DNA of 41,831 bases from Planctomycetota bacterium. GTDB lineage: Bacteria > Planctomycetota > UBA1135 > GCA-002686595. Below, piece by piece: positions 18,481 to 29,939 of the stretch; positions within the stretch are counted from its first letter, which is position 1; each line of letters starts with the position of its first letter. The notes under the pieces are model-generated. The model was not told where the DNA came from, ran no database searches, and worked only from the letters and a program-made list of their open reading frames with translations. Made by a program: the position numbers and the translations under genes. The stretch is taken from the NCBI GenBank assembly GCA_029259605.1, contig JAJDEV010000271.1, positions 1 through 41,831 on the forward strand, given 5' to 3'.

Positions 18481-20583
18481 CTACCAGCGGACGACCGTCG
18501 TCTCGCCGGCGTGGATCTCGACCTCGGTCTCGAAGAGCACCCGTTCCCCGTCCTCGACGCGCAGCGTCCAGCGGCCCGGGGGTAGCGGCGTCGCGCAGTA
18601 CGCGGACATCCCGGGTGCGATCCAGCCGATCGTGGTGGCGCCTCGCGAAGTCTGGAAGTGAAGCGGTGCGACGCGTTCCTCGCCCGCGCGAGTGAGCGTC
18701 GCGAACCCGCCTCCGTTCTGGAGCCGTGGGCGCTCGGCGGCACGGAAGTACCAGCGCTGGAGTTCGTCACCCAAGGGTGGCTCGAGGTCGAGCGGTTCCG
18801 TCGCCTCGGCGTCGTCGAGACCGAGGCGCGGCAGCACGCTACCGGTGTTCGATGCGAAGTTCAGGTAGCCCGCTTCCCCGAGCCGCAGGACGACTGCGCG
18901 CGTTGCGCCGGGTTCGAGTTCGACGACGACACTCGCCGGCGTGTAGTGTGAAGGCGGCGCGTGGGGCGAGAGTCCGCGCCGCGCACACGACTCGTCGCTC
19001 GCGCGCACTCGCACGCGTCCCGCCGGGAGGGAAACCGCCCACCCTCCGTTGACGATGAGGCTCATCGAACAGATGCCCATGCTGTCCGACCGCGCGAGCT
19101 CGACGTGCGTGTCCACGGTCTCGACCACGATCCGTACGTCCCTGCCCGTACCGTCGCCCCCGATCGGATGGCCCTCCGGATCCGTCACTTCGATTCCGAG
19201 ATGTGCGGGCGCGCCGCGCGGGCCGAGGTCGAGTTCCACGCGCCGGCAGTAGCGCGCCGGATCCGGTTGGACGCGACGCTCGACCCGCGCGTACTCGGGG
19301 TCGGTCCACAGCGCGAGGTACGTCGCCCTCGGTTCGTGACCGGGAAAGACCGCGACGTCGCCAACCACGATCGGCGGCATGGAGAATGGACCGATCTCGG
19401 GACCGAGAGCGCGCGCGTAGCGTTCGCCGGGAAGCGACACGAGCCTCAGGCGCGGCTCGCCGCCCGCGGCGGCTGCAACCGACGGAGCCGGAGGATTCTG
19501 AGCCTGGAGGCGCACCTCGATGCGATGCGTCGCGAAGACCAGCTCGATCGGCGTCGCTCCGGAATCGAACGCCCTCGTGCCGACGCGAACGAACCGTTCG
19601 AGCTTCGCGTCGAGGCCATCCCGAAACCCCTTGTGCCCGAAGCCTACGCCCGCCCACGAGACGTAGAGGTCGTAGTCGCTCGGAGCGACGGCCGGGATCT
19701 CGAACGCACCGCTCGTGTTCGTCGATGCTACGCCGCCCCAGAGACCGCCCGAACGCTCGAACGCGGCGAAGAGCGCCTCGCTCGGAACCTTCGTGTGTCC
19801 GGCGGGGAGCGCCAAGACTTGCAACCCGAGGACCGGCGCGCCGTCGGGATCGACGACTCGTCCGCGCAGAGCAAGGCCGCCGGTGACCTCGACGTCGATG
19901 GAGCGCGGAGCCTCGTCCAGCTTCAGCCCCTCCAACTCGACGCGACCGGAACCACGCCCAGGACCGGGGCCGGCGGCGCGCACGTGGAGCGCGAAGTCAC
20001 CCGACTCGGGAAACGAGATCGCGAAGCGTCCCTCGGTCGTCGCCTCGACCGCGGTGAGCCGATCCGGTTCTCGACGCAGGAGCCACACGCGCGCATCGCG
20101 CACGATCGCACCGTCCTCGCTACGCACGGTCCCGAGCAGTCTGCCGCCGCTTCGAACGAAGAGCTTGGTCACCCGTTCGTCGTCCTTCGGCCGCAGCGTC
20201 CGCACCGCGGAGCTCCACGCGTACCCCGGCGACGCGACCCGCGCCCAGATCCGCGCCGCTCCGTCTCGCTGCCACTCGACGGGAACGTGGACAACGCCAC
20301 GCGCGACACCGTCCGCGCCACTCGCGACGCGCGTGAGCACCGCGCGATCGACGTGATGCTGAGGATCGGATCGTTTCCCGACGCCGATCTCCAGCTCGAT
20401 ACCTGCTCGCCCTTCGTTCGCCCGGTGCTCGTAGGCGAGGAACTCGAACTCGACGGGGAACGTGTCGACCTTCTCCACGTCTACCGCTGGCTCCGGCATC
20501 GCGCGGACCGGAGCGCGCTGGGCGAACGCGGACGCGGAGAGCGCTGCGAGGAACACCAGCGCGAGGCAGGGGGTGAGCTTCAT
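18481..20583 (-). CDS. secreted carboxypeptidase-regulatory-like paralogue 1
   Basis: 700 aa with a signal peptide (MKLTPCLALVFLAALSASAFAQ). It belongs to a family with full copies at 29940 and 31946 and a decayed one at 20709. Shared blocks in order are FPVEFEFLAY, IEIGVGKRSDPQHHVDRAVL, ARIWARVASPG, LLGTVRSEDGA, LHVRAAGPGPGRGSG, then RGRVVDPDGAPV (a carboxypeptidase-regulatory-like beta-sandwich strand pair), FPGHEP, RRVELDLGPRGAPA and the C-terminal GRWTLRVEDGERVLFETEVE...TTVVRW. No catalytic residues are recognised. The family probably forms strings of beta-sandwich domains outside the cytoplasm. GGGAAAG upstream (see the leader box) is shared with the copy at 31946. Confidence 0.75.
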   Translation of the reverse strand: MKLTPCLALVFLAALSASAFAQRAPVRAMPEPAVDVEKVDTFPVEFEFLAYEHRANEGRAGIELEIGVGKRSDPQHHVDRAVLTRVASGADGVARGVVHVPVEWQRDGAARIWARVASPGYAWSSAVRTLRPKDDERVTKLFVRSGGRLLGTVRSEDGAIVRDARVWLLRREPDRLTAVEATTEGRFAISFPESGDFALHVRAAGPGPGRGSGRVELEGLKLDEAPRSIDVEVTGGLALRGRVVDPDGAPVLGLQVLALPAGHTKVPSEALFAAFERSGGLWGGVASTNTSGAFEIPAVAPSDYDLYVSWAGVGFGHKGFRDGLDAKLERFVRVGTRAFDSGATPIELVFATHRIEVRLQAQNPPAPSVAAAAGGEPRLRLVSLPGERYARALGPEIGPFSMPPIVVGDVAVFPGHEPRATYLALWTDPEYARVERRVQPDPARYCRRVELDLGPRGAPAHLGIEVTDPEGHPIGGDGTGRDVRIVVETVDTHVELARSDSMGICSMSLIVNGGWAVSLPAGRVRVRASDESCARRGLSPHAPPSHYTPASVVVELEPGATRAVVLRLGEAGYLNFASNTGSVLPRLGLDDAEATEPLDLEPPLGDELQRWYFRAAERPRLQNGGGFATLTRAGEERVAPLHFQTSRGATTIGWIAPGMSAYCATPLPPGRWTLRVEDGERVLFETEVEIHAGETTVVRW

Positions 20584-20623
20584 GGATACAGGATGTGGCG
20601 AGCAGCGGCCCGCAGTCGCGGCT

Positions 20624-20640
20624 CACGTGGATACTTTCCC
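20624..20640 (-). promoter_or_regulatory. leader box shared by secreted paralogues
   Basis: On the minus strand the leader reads GGGAAAGTATCCACGTG, 41 nt before the paralogue 1 start. The leader of paralogue 3 has the similar GGGGAAAGATAG...GCACGT (34084-34104). It could be a promoter read by an alternative sigma factor; this is an inference from two sites only. Confidence 0.25.
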
Positions 20641-20708
20641 AAGCTAGCATCGAAACATCCGACGGACATTTAATTCGCTTGCGGAGCTGACGGGACAGCT
20701 CGACGCGC

Positions 20709-21516
20709 CTACCAGCGCACGACCGTCGTACGTCCCGCGTGGATCTCGACGTCGCGCTCGAAGAGCACCTCCTCGCCGTTGTCGACGCGCAGGCGCCAGA
20801 TGCCCGGTGGAATCGGCGTGAGGCAGCGTGCGGGGCAGCCGGGAACCGTCCAACCGATTCGCGCGAACGGACCCGCGTCCTCGAACACGAGGGGATCGAT
20901 GCGCTCGGTGTCCTGTTCGAGCGACACGAACGCGCCGGCACACCGACGACGAGCGTGCTCGAGCTGGCGGTACCAGGAGCGTTGCCTTGCGTCGTCGAAT
21001 GCGGGTTCGCCCGCAACCTGCTGCGACGAGCCCGAGTCCGCTCGAGCCGTCGTCACTCGTGGAAGGCCCGCCAACGATTCGAAGTCGAGATGCCCTGCAC
21101 GTCCGAGTTGCACGTCGATCGTGCGCGCCTCGCCTCTCCTCAGCTCGACCGCGACCGCATGCTCGACCGGCGCGTACGTCGCGCGCGGCAGCTCGGACGC
21201 GCGGACGTCCGAAGAGGCCGGCTCGGCGTCGACGTGGACCCGGTACTCGCCCGGCGGAAGCTCCACAGTCCAACGCCCCTCGCGCACCTCGGACTCTCCG
21301 GGACTCCGGGAGTCCGACGACGCGACGACGCGTCCAGAGACGACGCCCACGGCACGCACAGTCGCGTGTCCCAGCGGAAACCGGCCTCCGAACGGCTCGC
21401 CTCCGGGGTCGGTGATCACCACGGTCAAGCGCGCGGGCGTCCCGCGCGCTCCGAGATCGAGCGCCGCGCGCCGCGAATGCGACCAGGAGCAACGCGGCGG
21501 ACACGCGACGACTCAT
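20709..21516 (-). pseudogene. decayed secreted paralogue 4 (internal deletion and frameshift)
   Basis: The last 240 codons (from about 21470 to 20709) align with the C-terminal third of the family: ALDLGARGTPARLTVVITDPGGEPFGG, then RWTVELPPGEYRV, YAPVEHAVAVELRRGEARTIDVQLGRAGHLDFES, WTVPGCPARCLTPIPPGIW, ending TTVVRW. Upstream, a signal-peptide-like start (MSRRVSAALLLVAFAARGA, ATG at 21516) lies in a different frame. Thus about 450 residues present in the full copies are missing and the junction near 21470 is out of frame. The only in-frame starts for the body are internal and would give a protein without export signal. A sequencing error at the junction would instead give a short but intact secreted variant. 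The gap 21517-21708 holds nothing else recognisable. Confidence 0.65.
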
Positions 21517-21708
21517 GGCGCGCCGCGCGACGGCGTGCGGAGCGTGGAGAACGATGCCGCGCAAGCTCGAACGGATGCAAGCGTTCACGCTTCAAGTCTA
21601 AGGCATGAAGTGGAGCGTGAGTCCGAACCGACGCTTTCGCGCTACGCCCGGCGTCACGGCGACGAGGTCGTCCGACCAGGCCGTGAGCGTTCGGCCGTCG
21701 GCTCCCAT

Positions 21709-24549
<2,841 letters not shown>

Positions 24550-24704
24550 GCGAGGATCAGTGTCCGTCGCGCCCGCGCGATGCGCAAACGGCGACTCGTC
24601 CGCAATCGACGACGTGCTGCGGAGCAAGAAAGCACGAGAAACGCGTGAGTGGGGCGGCGATCCTCCCCTGGACCACCTACGGAGAGCCGCGCTCCGCGCC
24701 TCCG

Positions 24705-24735
24705 CTAGCAGCCCGCGGTGAAACTCACGCCACCC
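24705..24735. repeat. solo end of the family-1 MITE
   Basis: CTAG followed by CAGCCCGCGGTGAAACTCAC and GCCACCCT matches the right-hand inverted repeat of the element at 126-282 with one change. No partner end was found nearby. It lies 2 bp before the ATG of the next gene, so it forms that gene's immediate leader. Confidence 0.6.
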
Positions 24736-24736
24736 T

Positions 24737-25966
24737 ATGCACCTATCAACGACTCGCTGCCTCGTCGCGCTGCTTCTTTCCGCGTCCGCCGCGTCCGCGC
24801 AGAACGTTCATGTCGTCGACGTCGCCGGTGGACCTGGCTCCGACTTCACTTCGATCTTCAATGCCGTCAGCGCGGCGCAGAGCGGCGACGTGCTCCTCGT
24901 TCGCGAGGGTGACTACTTCGAGCCGGTCAAGATCCTGGGGAAGTCCCTGGTGATCGCGGTGGAACCCGGCGCGGATGTGTCGGTCGACACCGTCGTCGTC
25001 CAGAATCTCGCCGCCGACGACATGGTGTCGGTGCGGGGACTCCGGGTGCGGGGCGGCGGGGCCGGGCAGATCCCAGCGCTCCAGGTCAAGAACTGCCTCG
25101 GCGCGGTCTGGATCGAGGACGTACCGGTCGAAGGTGCGCCACAAGCGTTCGTCGCCGGCGGAGTCTACTGCGTCGATAGCGCGAACGTCGTGTTCCAGCG
25201 CTGCACGTTCGAGGCCCCGTTCCAACTTGCGCAACCGACCTTCGTCTCCGAACGCTCGACCGCGTTCCTCTTGGAAACGACGGTCATCGGCGAGGACGGA
25301 CAAACGAGCTTCTTCCCCACCTCGAGCACGACCTCGCCAGGACGCAACGCCATCGTCGTCGACGATGGTGAGCTGTATCTCTACGCCTCGTATGCCGAAG
25401 GCGGCAGAGGCGGAGGTTCCTTGAACACCGGCGCCATGTTTGCCGGCCGAAAGGGCGGGAACGGCATCGCTTTGATCGGCACCGATCCCATCGTTCGCGT
25501 CTTCGACTCCGTCCTGGTCGGAGGCGCGGGCGGCTTCGGCACAGGTGGAGCGCCCAACGGGCCGAGCGGCCTCGAATTCAGCATCATCGCCCCGCTGGGA
25601 GCGGTCGACGAGGAACCCGGAATCGCGACGTCCATGACCGTCGACTCGCCCACGCGCGAGACCGGACAGATCGAAGCGTCCTTCTTCGGCCAGCCCGGTG
25701 ACCGCGTGTGGCTCAAGTACTCGCTCGAGCCGTCGGACGCGCGCTTCTCGGGTCGTTGGAACGGTCCGAACTTCCTGCGGCAGGGTGTGCAGCTCAGCTT
25801 CCTCGGAACGGTCCCGGCCAACGGGGTCCTGACGATCTCCGCTCCGGCGGGCGAGCTCGGCCTCGGCGTCGAAGCCGTGACCCTCTACGCCCAGGGCGTG
25901 TTCCTCGGATCACGCTTCACGTTCAGTTCGCCCGCAACGCTGACGCTCCTGGACTCCGCGTTCTAG
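24737..25966 (+). CDS. secreted protein, probable right-handed beta-helix
   Basis: 409 aa with a signal peptide (MHLSTTRCLVALLLSASAASAQ). The opening VVDVAGGPGSDFTSIFNAVSAAQSGDVLLVREGDY is the typical start of pectate-lyase-like beta-helix proteins, in which a GxxFxSIQxAVxAAxxGDxIxV strand caps the helix. The middle has short repeated strands (VWIEDVPVE, VVFQRCTFE, FLLETTVIG). The last ~120 residues, with a GQPGDRVWLKYSLEP segment, look like a separate beta-sandwich common at the ends of planctomycete secreted proteins. No active-site residues can be named. The start lies directly after a MITE end, and the gene is flanked by direct repeats A and B, as if it had been inserted between the kinase and the FG-GAP gene. 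Confidence 0.65.
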   Translation: MHLSTTRCLVALLLSASAASAQNVHVVDVAGGPGSDFTSIFNAVSAAQSGDVLLVREGDYFEPVKILGKSLVIAVEPGADVSVDTVVVQNLAADDMVSVRGLRVRGGGAGQIPALQVKNCLGAVWIEDVPVEGAPQAFVAGGVYCVDSANVVFQRCTFEAPFQLAQPTFVSERSTAFLLETTVIGEDGQTSFFPTSSTTSPGRNAIVVDDGELYLYASYAEGGRGGGSLNTGAMFAGRKGGNGIALIGTDPIVRVFDSVLVGGAGGFGTGGAPNGPSGLEFSIIAPLGAVDEEPGIATSMTVDSPTRETGQIEASFFGQPGDRVWLKYSLEPSDARFSGRWNGPNFLRQGVQLSFLGTVPANGVLTISAPAGELGLGVEAVTLYAQGVFLGSRFTFSSPATLTLLDSAF

Positions 25967-25993
25967 CGCCGCTCGCACCCTCGAACCCGTAGC

Positions 25994-26120
25994 AGAGGGA
26001 CGCGAGATCCTCGCGCGCCTCGTCGCTCTCCGCCAGGTGACGGAGGTACACCTCCTCGGCGCGCTCGCGCCGGCGTCGCTCCGCGGACGTGCCGGAATCG
26101 GGCGTCGGAATCTCCTCCAT
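25994..26120 (-). pseudogene. truncated duplicate of the kinase gene start
   Basis: The minus strand from the ATG at 26120 encodes MEEIPTPDSGTSAERRRRER and AEEVYLRHLAESDEAREDLA SLC, almost identical to the first ~43 residues of the kinase at 24549. The match then stops abruptly and the frame runs on to 25923 through sequence antisense to the end of the beta-helix gene. No kinase domain is present. It is a fragment left by the duplication that made repeats A and B. Confidence 0.8.
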
Positions 26121-26231
26121 TCCGCAATCGACGACGTGCTGCGGAGCAAGAAAGCACGAGAAGCGCGTGAGTGGGGCGACGATCCTCCCCTGGACCACCT
26201 GCGGAGAGCCACGCGCCGCGACTCCGCTAGA
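25994..26231. repeat. direct repeat, copy B
   Basis: Partner of the repeat at 24424-24708, in the same orientation, without the 49 bp present in copy A. It contains the truncated kinase start (minus strand) and the upstream region of the FG-GAP gene. Confidence 0.8.
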
Positions 26232-26233
26232 AT
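26228..26233 (+). promoter_or_regulatory. candidate -10 box of the FG-GAP gene
   Basis: TAGAAT lies 32 nt before the ATG at 26266. The leader between them contains a run of 10 C (26243-26252) and a GAGG that may bind the ribosome. No good -35 box is visible. Confidence 0.3.
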
Positions 26234-26265
26234 CGAACCCAGCCCCCCCCCCACCGAGGTCCTCC

Positions 26266-29166
26266 ATGAACCGCCGCACCCTCGCGCTCCTCGTTCTCGC
26301 CGTGCCCTTCGCAACGCCGAGCGCGGCCCAACGCATCGTCAAGAACAGCTGCTACGCGAATACGAACGGCGGGCTCCTCGCCGAGTACGGCCGCGCGGTC
26401 GCGTTCGCCGGCGACGTGCACGGAACGGGGACGGAGCGGCTCGTGATCGGTGCGCCGGGCGCGCACAACTACCAGTGCGGCTGTGTGCCCGGGGCGATCC
26501 TGCTCGACGGCTGGGGACCGCTCGCGTTCGGCGATGACGAGGGCGATCGCTTCGGCACCGCCGTGATCGGCGGCGTCGACCTCGACGGGGACGCGCTGCC
26601 CGATCTCGTGGCCGGCGCACCCGGCGACGACGACGCGGGCGCCGAGTCGGGGAGCGTGCGCGCGATCACCGGCGCGGGCGTGGTGCTCTACACCGTGCAC
26701 GGAACCGCGGCGGGCGACGACTTCGGAATGCTGTTGGTCGCGCTCGGCGACCTCGACGGCGACGGCATCGACGACGTGCTCGTCGGAGCGCCGCAGCTGA
26801 CCTCCGGGGGCGCCGGCTATGCGCGCGTGATCTCCGGCAGCACGGGTCAGACGCTGCGCACGCACGCGGGGACGAGCGCGGGCGCGGCGCTCGGCCTCGG
26901 GCTCGCGCGGCTCGACGACCTCGACCACGACGGGCTCGACGACTACGCGCTCGGCGCACCGCGCGAAGGTGGGCGCGGCCGGGTGCTCGTCGTGTCGAGC
27001 CTCGAGGGCACTGTGCTGCGCACGCTCGACGGCCCGAGCCTCGGGGACGAGTTCGGCTACGCGCTCGGTGGCGGCGCGGACCTCGACCGCGACGGCGTCG
27101 ACGAGCTCTTCGTCGGAGCGCCACGCGCCGGCCTCGCACCGGGCGCCGCGTGGGCCTACTCCGGACGCACCGGCGCGGTGCTCCTAGCGCTCAACGGCGA
27201 AGCCACCGGCGATTGGTATGGCGCGGCGATCGCGGGCACGCGCGACTTCGATGGCGACGGACACGGCGACGTCATCGTCGCCGCGCCGGACGCGGACCCG
27301 CAGATGCCGCCCTGCTTCGGCGGCGACGGGACGGTGTTCGTCGTCTCCGGCGCGGACGCTAGCGAGCACGCGCGCATGAGCGGCAGCTCCGGCTGTGCAC
27401 GCCTCGGCGTTTCGGTCGCGAGCGTGCCCGACATCGACGGCAACGGACTGACCGACGTCGCGATCGGCGCGATCCTCGGGAACGACGGCTACGGCGATTG
27501 GAGCTGCGTCACCGTGCTCGCACACGAACAGCGCCAGCGCATCGATCGCGGACCGGACGAGCCGTCGGGCTACGGCCAGGCGCTCGCGAGCATCGGAGAC
27601 CTCGACGGCGACGGCCACTCCGAGCTCCTCATCGGCGCGCACCTCGCGCTCGATGCCGGCGGAAGCGCGACGGGCATGGCGCGCGTCGTCTCGGGTCGGA
27701 CGAACGCGATCCTGCACGAATTCTTCGGCGTCGCGGACGGCGACCAGTTCGGGCAGCGAGTCGCCAACGCGGGTGACGTCGACGGCGACGGGCTCGACGA
27801 CCTGATCGTCGGAGCTGCAGACCGGGCGGCGTTTCCTCGAGGGAAGGGCTACGCGCGTGTGTTCTCGGGCGCCACCGGCGCGCTCCTGCACCACTTCGTC
27901 GGGCCGAACACGGGTTCGTTCGGCGGCGCGGTCGCGGGCAATGGAGACGTCGACGGCGACGGGTACGCCGACCTGATCGTGGGCGGAACGCACGAGGGGG
28001 ACGGCAGCGTGCGCGTCTACTCCGGCCGATCGGGCGCGGAGCTGTTCGCGTTCGACGGCGAGCCGCTCGCGCGCGAGGCGTTCGGCGCGAGCGTGTCGTT
28101 CCTCGACGACCTCGACGGCGACGGCCGCGACGAGTTCCTGATCGGCGTACCGCAGAGCTATCCGACCCCGCCGTACTGGTCGCTCGGCCACATCGAGCTG
28201 CGCTCGGGCGCGGACGGGGCGCTCCTGCACACGTTCACCGCCGGCTATCACCGCATCGGCACGGCGATCACGCGGCTCGGCGACGTGAACCAGGACGGCG
28301 CCGAGGACTTCGCCTTCTCGTCCTGGGACCCGCAACAGATCTGGTCCATGGGGTCGGTGCACGTCGTCTCCGGAAAGGACTACACCGAGCTCTGGTCGGA
28401 GGAAGGCTCGACGGCGTACACCGGCTTCACGTTCGGCTACTCGCTCGCCACCGCCGGCGACTTCGACGGGGACGACGTCACCGACCTCCTCGTGGGCGTC
28501 CCCGGCACGATCATGAACCACGCGCGGTCCGTCGGCACCGTGCAGGTGCGCTCCGGCGCGAACGGCGAGTGGCTCGGGACCTGCACCGGCTACGGCGGGT
28601 GGGACTACTTCGGCTACTCGGTCGCCGGACTCGGCGACGTGAACGGCGACGGCGAGCCCGACTTCGCCGTGGGTGCGCCGACGGAGCCGAACAACTCGGC
28701 GCGCGCGAAGGTCGGAAGGAACCGCGTGCACGTCGTGCTGAGCAACGAACTCCTGAAGCACAAGCACTGCGGGCTGTCCCGGAACTCCAGCGAGCGCGCC
28801 GCGACGATCGAGGCCACGGGCTTCGGCAGCCTCGCGCTGAACGACGTGACGCTGCGCGTCGCCGGCGCGCCGCCGAACACGCGCGGCGTGTTCTTCATGG
28901 GTTCGGACTACGCCGCGTCCGGCGCGGGGTACGGGCTGCGGGCGGACGGGACCGAGCCGGGCTTCCTGTGCTTGACGGGAAGCGTGGCGCGCCTCTCTCG
29001 ACCGGTCTTCACGGACGACGAGGGCAACGCGCGGCTCGCGATCGACTTCGCGTCGATGCCCGCCGGCGCGATCCTGGCCGGAACGTCGTGGAGCTTCCAG
29101 TTCGCCTTCGCGGACGGGAAGCGCTGGAACGCCTCGGATGCGGTGCGCATCACCTTCGAGCCGTAG
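26266..29166 (+). CDS. large secreted FG-GAP (integrin-alpha-like) repeat protein
   Basis: 966 aa with a signal peptide (MNRRTLALLVLAVPFATPSAAQ). I count about 14 FG-GAP units of the type 'xGDxDGDGxxDLxxGAP' (for example LGDLDGDGIDDVLVGAP, AGDVDGDGLDDLIVGAA, LGDVNGDGEPDFAVGAP). Each has a Ca2+-binding DxDxDG loop; two late ones are altered (VNQDGAED, FDGDDVTD). Fourteen units would make two seven-bladed propellers. A C-terminal beta-domain of about 120 residues (GVFFMGSDYAAS...WNASDAVRITFEP) follows. Such proteins are exported and bind ligands or the surface. The open frame extends upstream to 26089 without sense; the ATG at 26266 gives the signal peptide. Confidence 0.88.
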   Translation: MNRRTLALLVLAVPFATPSAAQRIVKNSCYANTNGGLLAEYGRAVAFAGDVHGTGTERLVIGAPGAHNYQCGCVPGAILLDGWGPLAFGDDEGDRFGTAVIGGVDLDGDALPDLVAGAPGDDDAGAESGSVRAITGAGVVLYTVHGTAAGDDFGMLLVALGDLDGDGIDDVLVGAPQLTSGGAGYARVISGSTGQTLRTHAGTSAGAALGLGLARLDDLDHDGLDDYALGAPREGGRGRVLVVSSLEGTVLRTLDGPSLGDEFGYALGGGADLDRDGVDELFVGAPRAGLAPGAAWAYSGRTGAVLLALNGEATGDWYGAAIAGTRDFDGDGHGDVIVAAPDADPQMPPCFGGDGTVFVVSGADASEHARMSGSSGCARLGVSVASVPDIDGNGLTDVAIGAILGNDGYGDWSCVTVLAHEQRQRIDRGPDEPSGYGQALASIGDLDGDGHSELLIGAHLALDAGGSATGMARVVSGRTNAILHEFFGVADGDQFGQRVANAGDVDGDGLDDLIVGAADRAAFPRGKGYARVFSGATGALLHHFVGPNTGSFGGAVAGNGDVDGDGYADLIVGGTHEGDGSVRVYSGRSGAELFAFDGEPLAREAFGASVSFLDDLDGDGRDEFLIGVPQSYPTPPYWSLGHIELRSGADGALLHTFTAGYHRIGTAITRLGDVNQDGAEDFAFSSWDPQQIWSMGSVHVVSGKDYTELWSEEGSTAYTGFTFGYSLATAGDFDGDDVTDLLVGVPGTIMNHARSVGTVQVRSGANGEWLGTCTGYGGWDYFGYSVAGLGDVNGDGEPDFAVGAPTEPNNSARAKVGRNRVHVVLSNELLKHKHCGLSRNSSERAATIEATGFGSLALNDVTLRVAGAPPNTRGVFFMGSDYAASGAGYGLRADGTEPGFLCLTGSVARLSRPVFTDDEGNARLAIDFASMPAGAILAGTSWSFQFAFADGKRWNASDAVRITFEP

Positions 29167-29169
29167 GAT
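29164..29169 (+). promoter_or_regulatory. candidate -10 box of the ECF sigma gene
   Basis: TAGGAT overlaps the TAG stop of the FG-GAP gene and lies 26 nt before the proposed TTG start. It resembles the TAGRAT hexamers before several other genes here. Confidence 0.25.
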
Positions 29170-29195
29170 CGGCCCCGCGCGACGCGCGCGTCCCT

Positions 29196-29879
29196 TTGGA
29201 ACCTCGAGACCCCGGCACCCCCGCACGCCCCGACGACCTGTCCAGTTCGTCGGGGCTGCCGGACGTCGGGCGCTTGGCGGACTCGATCGAGCTCGTCGAG
29301 CGCCTGCGAGCCGGGGACGACGGCGCGCTCAACGAGCTGTTCGACCGCTACTACGATCGCGTACGACGCATTGCCCACATTCGCATGGGCTCGCGTCTGC
29401 AGCGGCTCACCGAGTCCGACGACCTGGTCCAGGACACGTTCGCCGTCGCGTTCAAGCGCATCGACAAGATCGATCTGCACGACCACGCGAGCATCATCCA
29501 GTACCTGTCGCGCGTGCTCGAGAACCAGATCCGCGGCGCGGTCGACTACTTCGACGCGCAGAAGCGCACGCCAACGCAAGGCCGCGTCCTCTCCACGGAC
29601 AACTCGCACTCGGACGTCGAGCTGCGCGAGGCGCGCGCGCCCGACCCTGAGCCCGTCGATCAGCTCGCGTCCCGCGAGCTCAAGGAGATCTACGACTCGT
29701 GCGTCCAGGAGCTGGACGACGCGCACCGCGAGGTGATCCTGCTGCACGAGTACGCCGAGGCCACCTGGTCCGCGATCCGCGACGCATTGGATCGGCCGAC
29801 GGAACACGCCGCGCAACAGCTATACGCGCGCGCACAGATCAAGCTGGCGTCACGGCTGCGCCGGCGGCTCGGGCGGTAG
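29196..29879 (+). CDS. ECF-type RNA polymerase sigma factor
   Basis: 227 aa if started at the TTG at 29196; no ATG or GTG suits the frame. A second TTG at 29274 (LADSIELVERL) would remove a Pro-rich tail. Region 2 runs from about 38 to 120: AGDDGALNELFDRYYDRVRRIAHIRM, then LTESDDLVQDTFAVAFKRID (core-binding and -10 recognition). Region 4 covers about 160-222: LDDAHREVILLHEYAEATWSAIRDAL. RPTEHAAQQLYARAQIKLASRL follows as the DNA-binding helix. The WxAIRDALDRPT turn is the type common in planctomycete ECF factors. No anti-sigma gene follows; the next gene is convergent. It may control the FG-GAP gene or the secreted paralogues, which is inference from position. Confidence 0.82.
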   Translation: MEPRDPGTPARPDDLSSSSGLPDVGRLADSIELVERLRAGDDGALNELFDRYYDRVRRIAHIRMGSRLQRLTESDDLVQDTFAVAFKRIDKIDLHDHASIIQYLSRVLENQIRGAVDYFDAQKRTPTQGRVLSTDNSHSDVELREARAPDPEPVDQLASRELKEIYDSCVQELDDAHREVILLHEYAEATWSAIRDALDRPTEHAAQQLYARAQIKLASRLRRRLGR

Positions 29880-29939
29880 CGAAGAGCGAACGCGGCCGCT
29901 CGCCTTGCTTGCGGGATCGTGAGGAGCGGCGCCCCGCGC

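Noticed and set aside
24550-24627. Upstream start for the kinase at 24627
   Set aside because: The extra 26 codons lie in the 49 bp missing from the duplicate copy and carry no kinase-family feature; the duplicate begins at the Met at 24549.
25970-25985. CACCCTCGAAC near the end of the beta-helix gene, matching the inside of the family-1 MITE
   Set aside because: Only 11 bases match, the terminal part of the inverted repeat is absent, and no CTAG lies at the proper place; probably chance.
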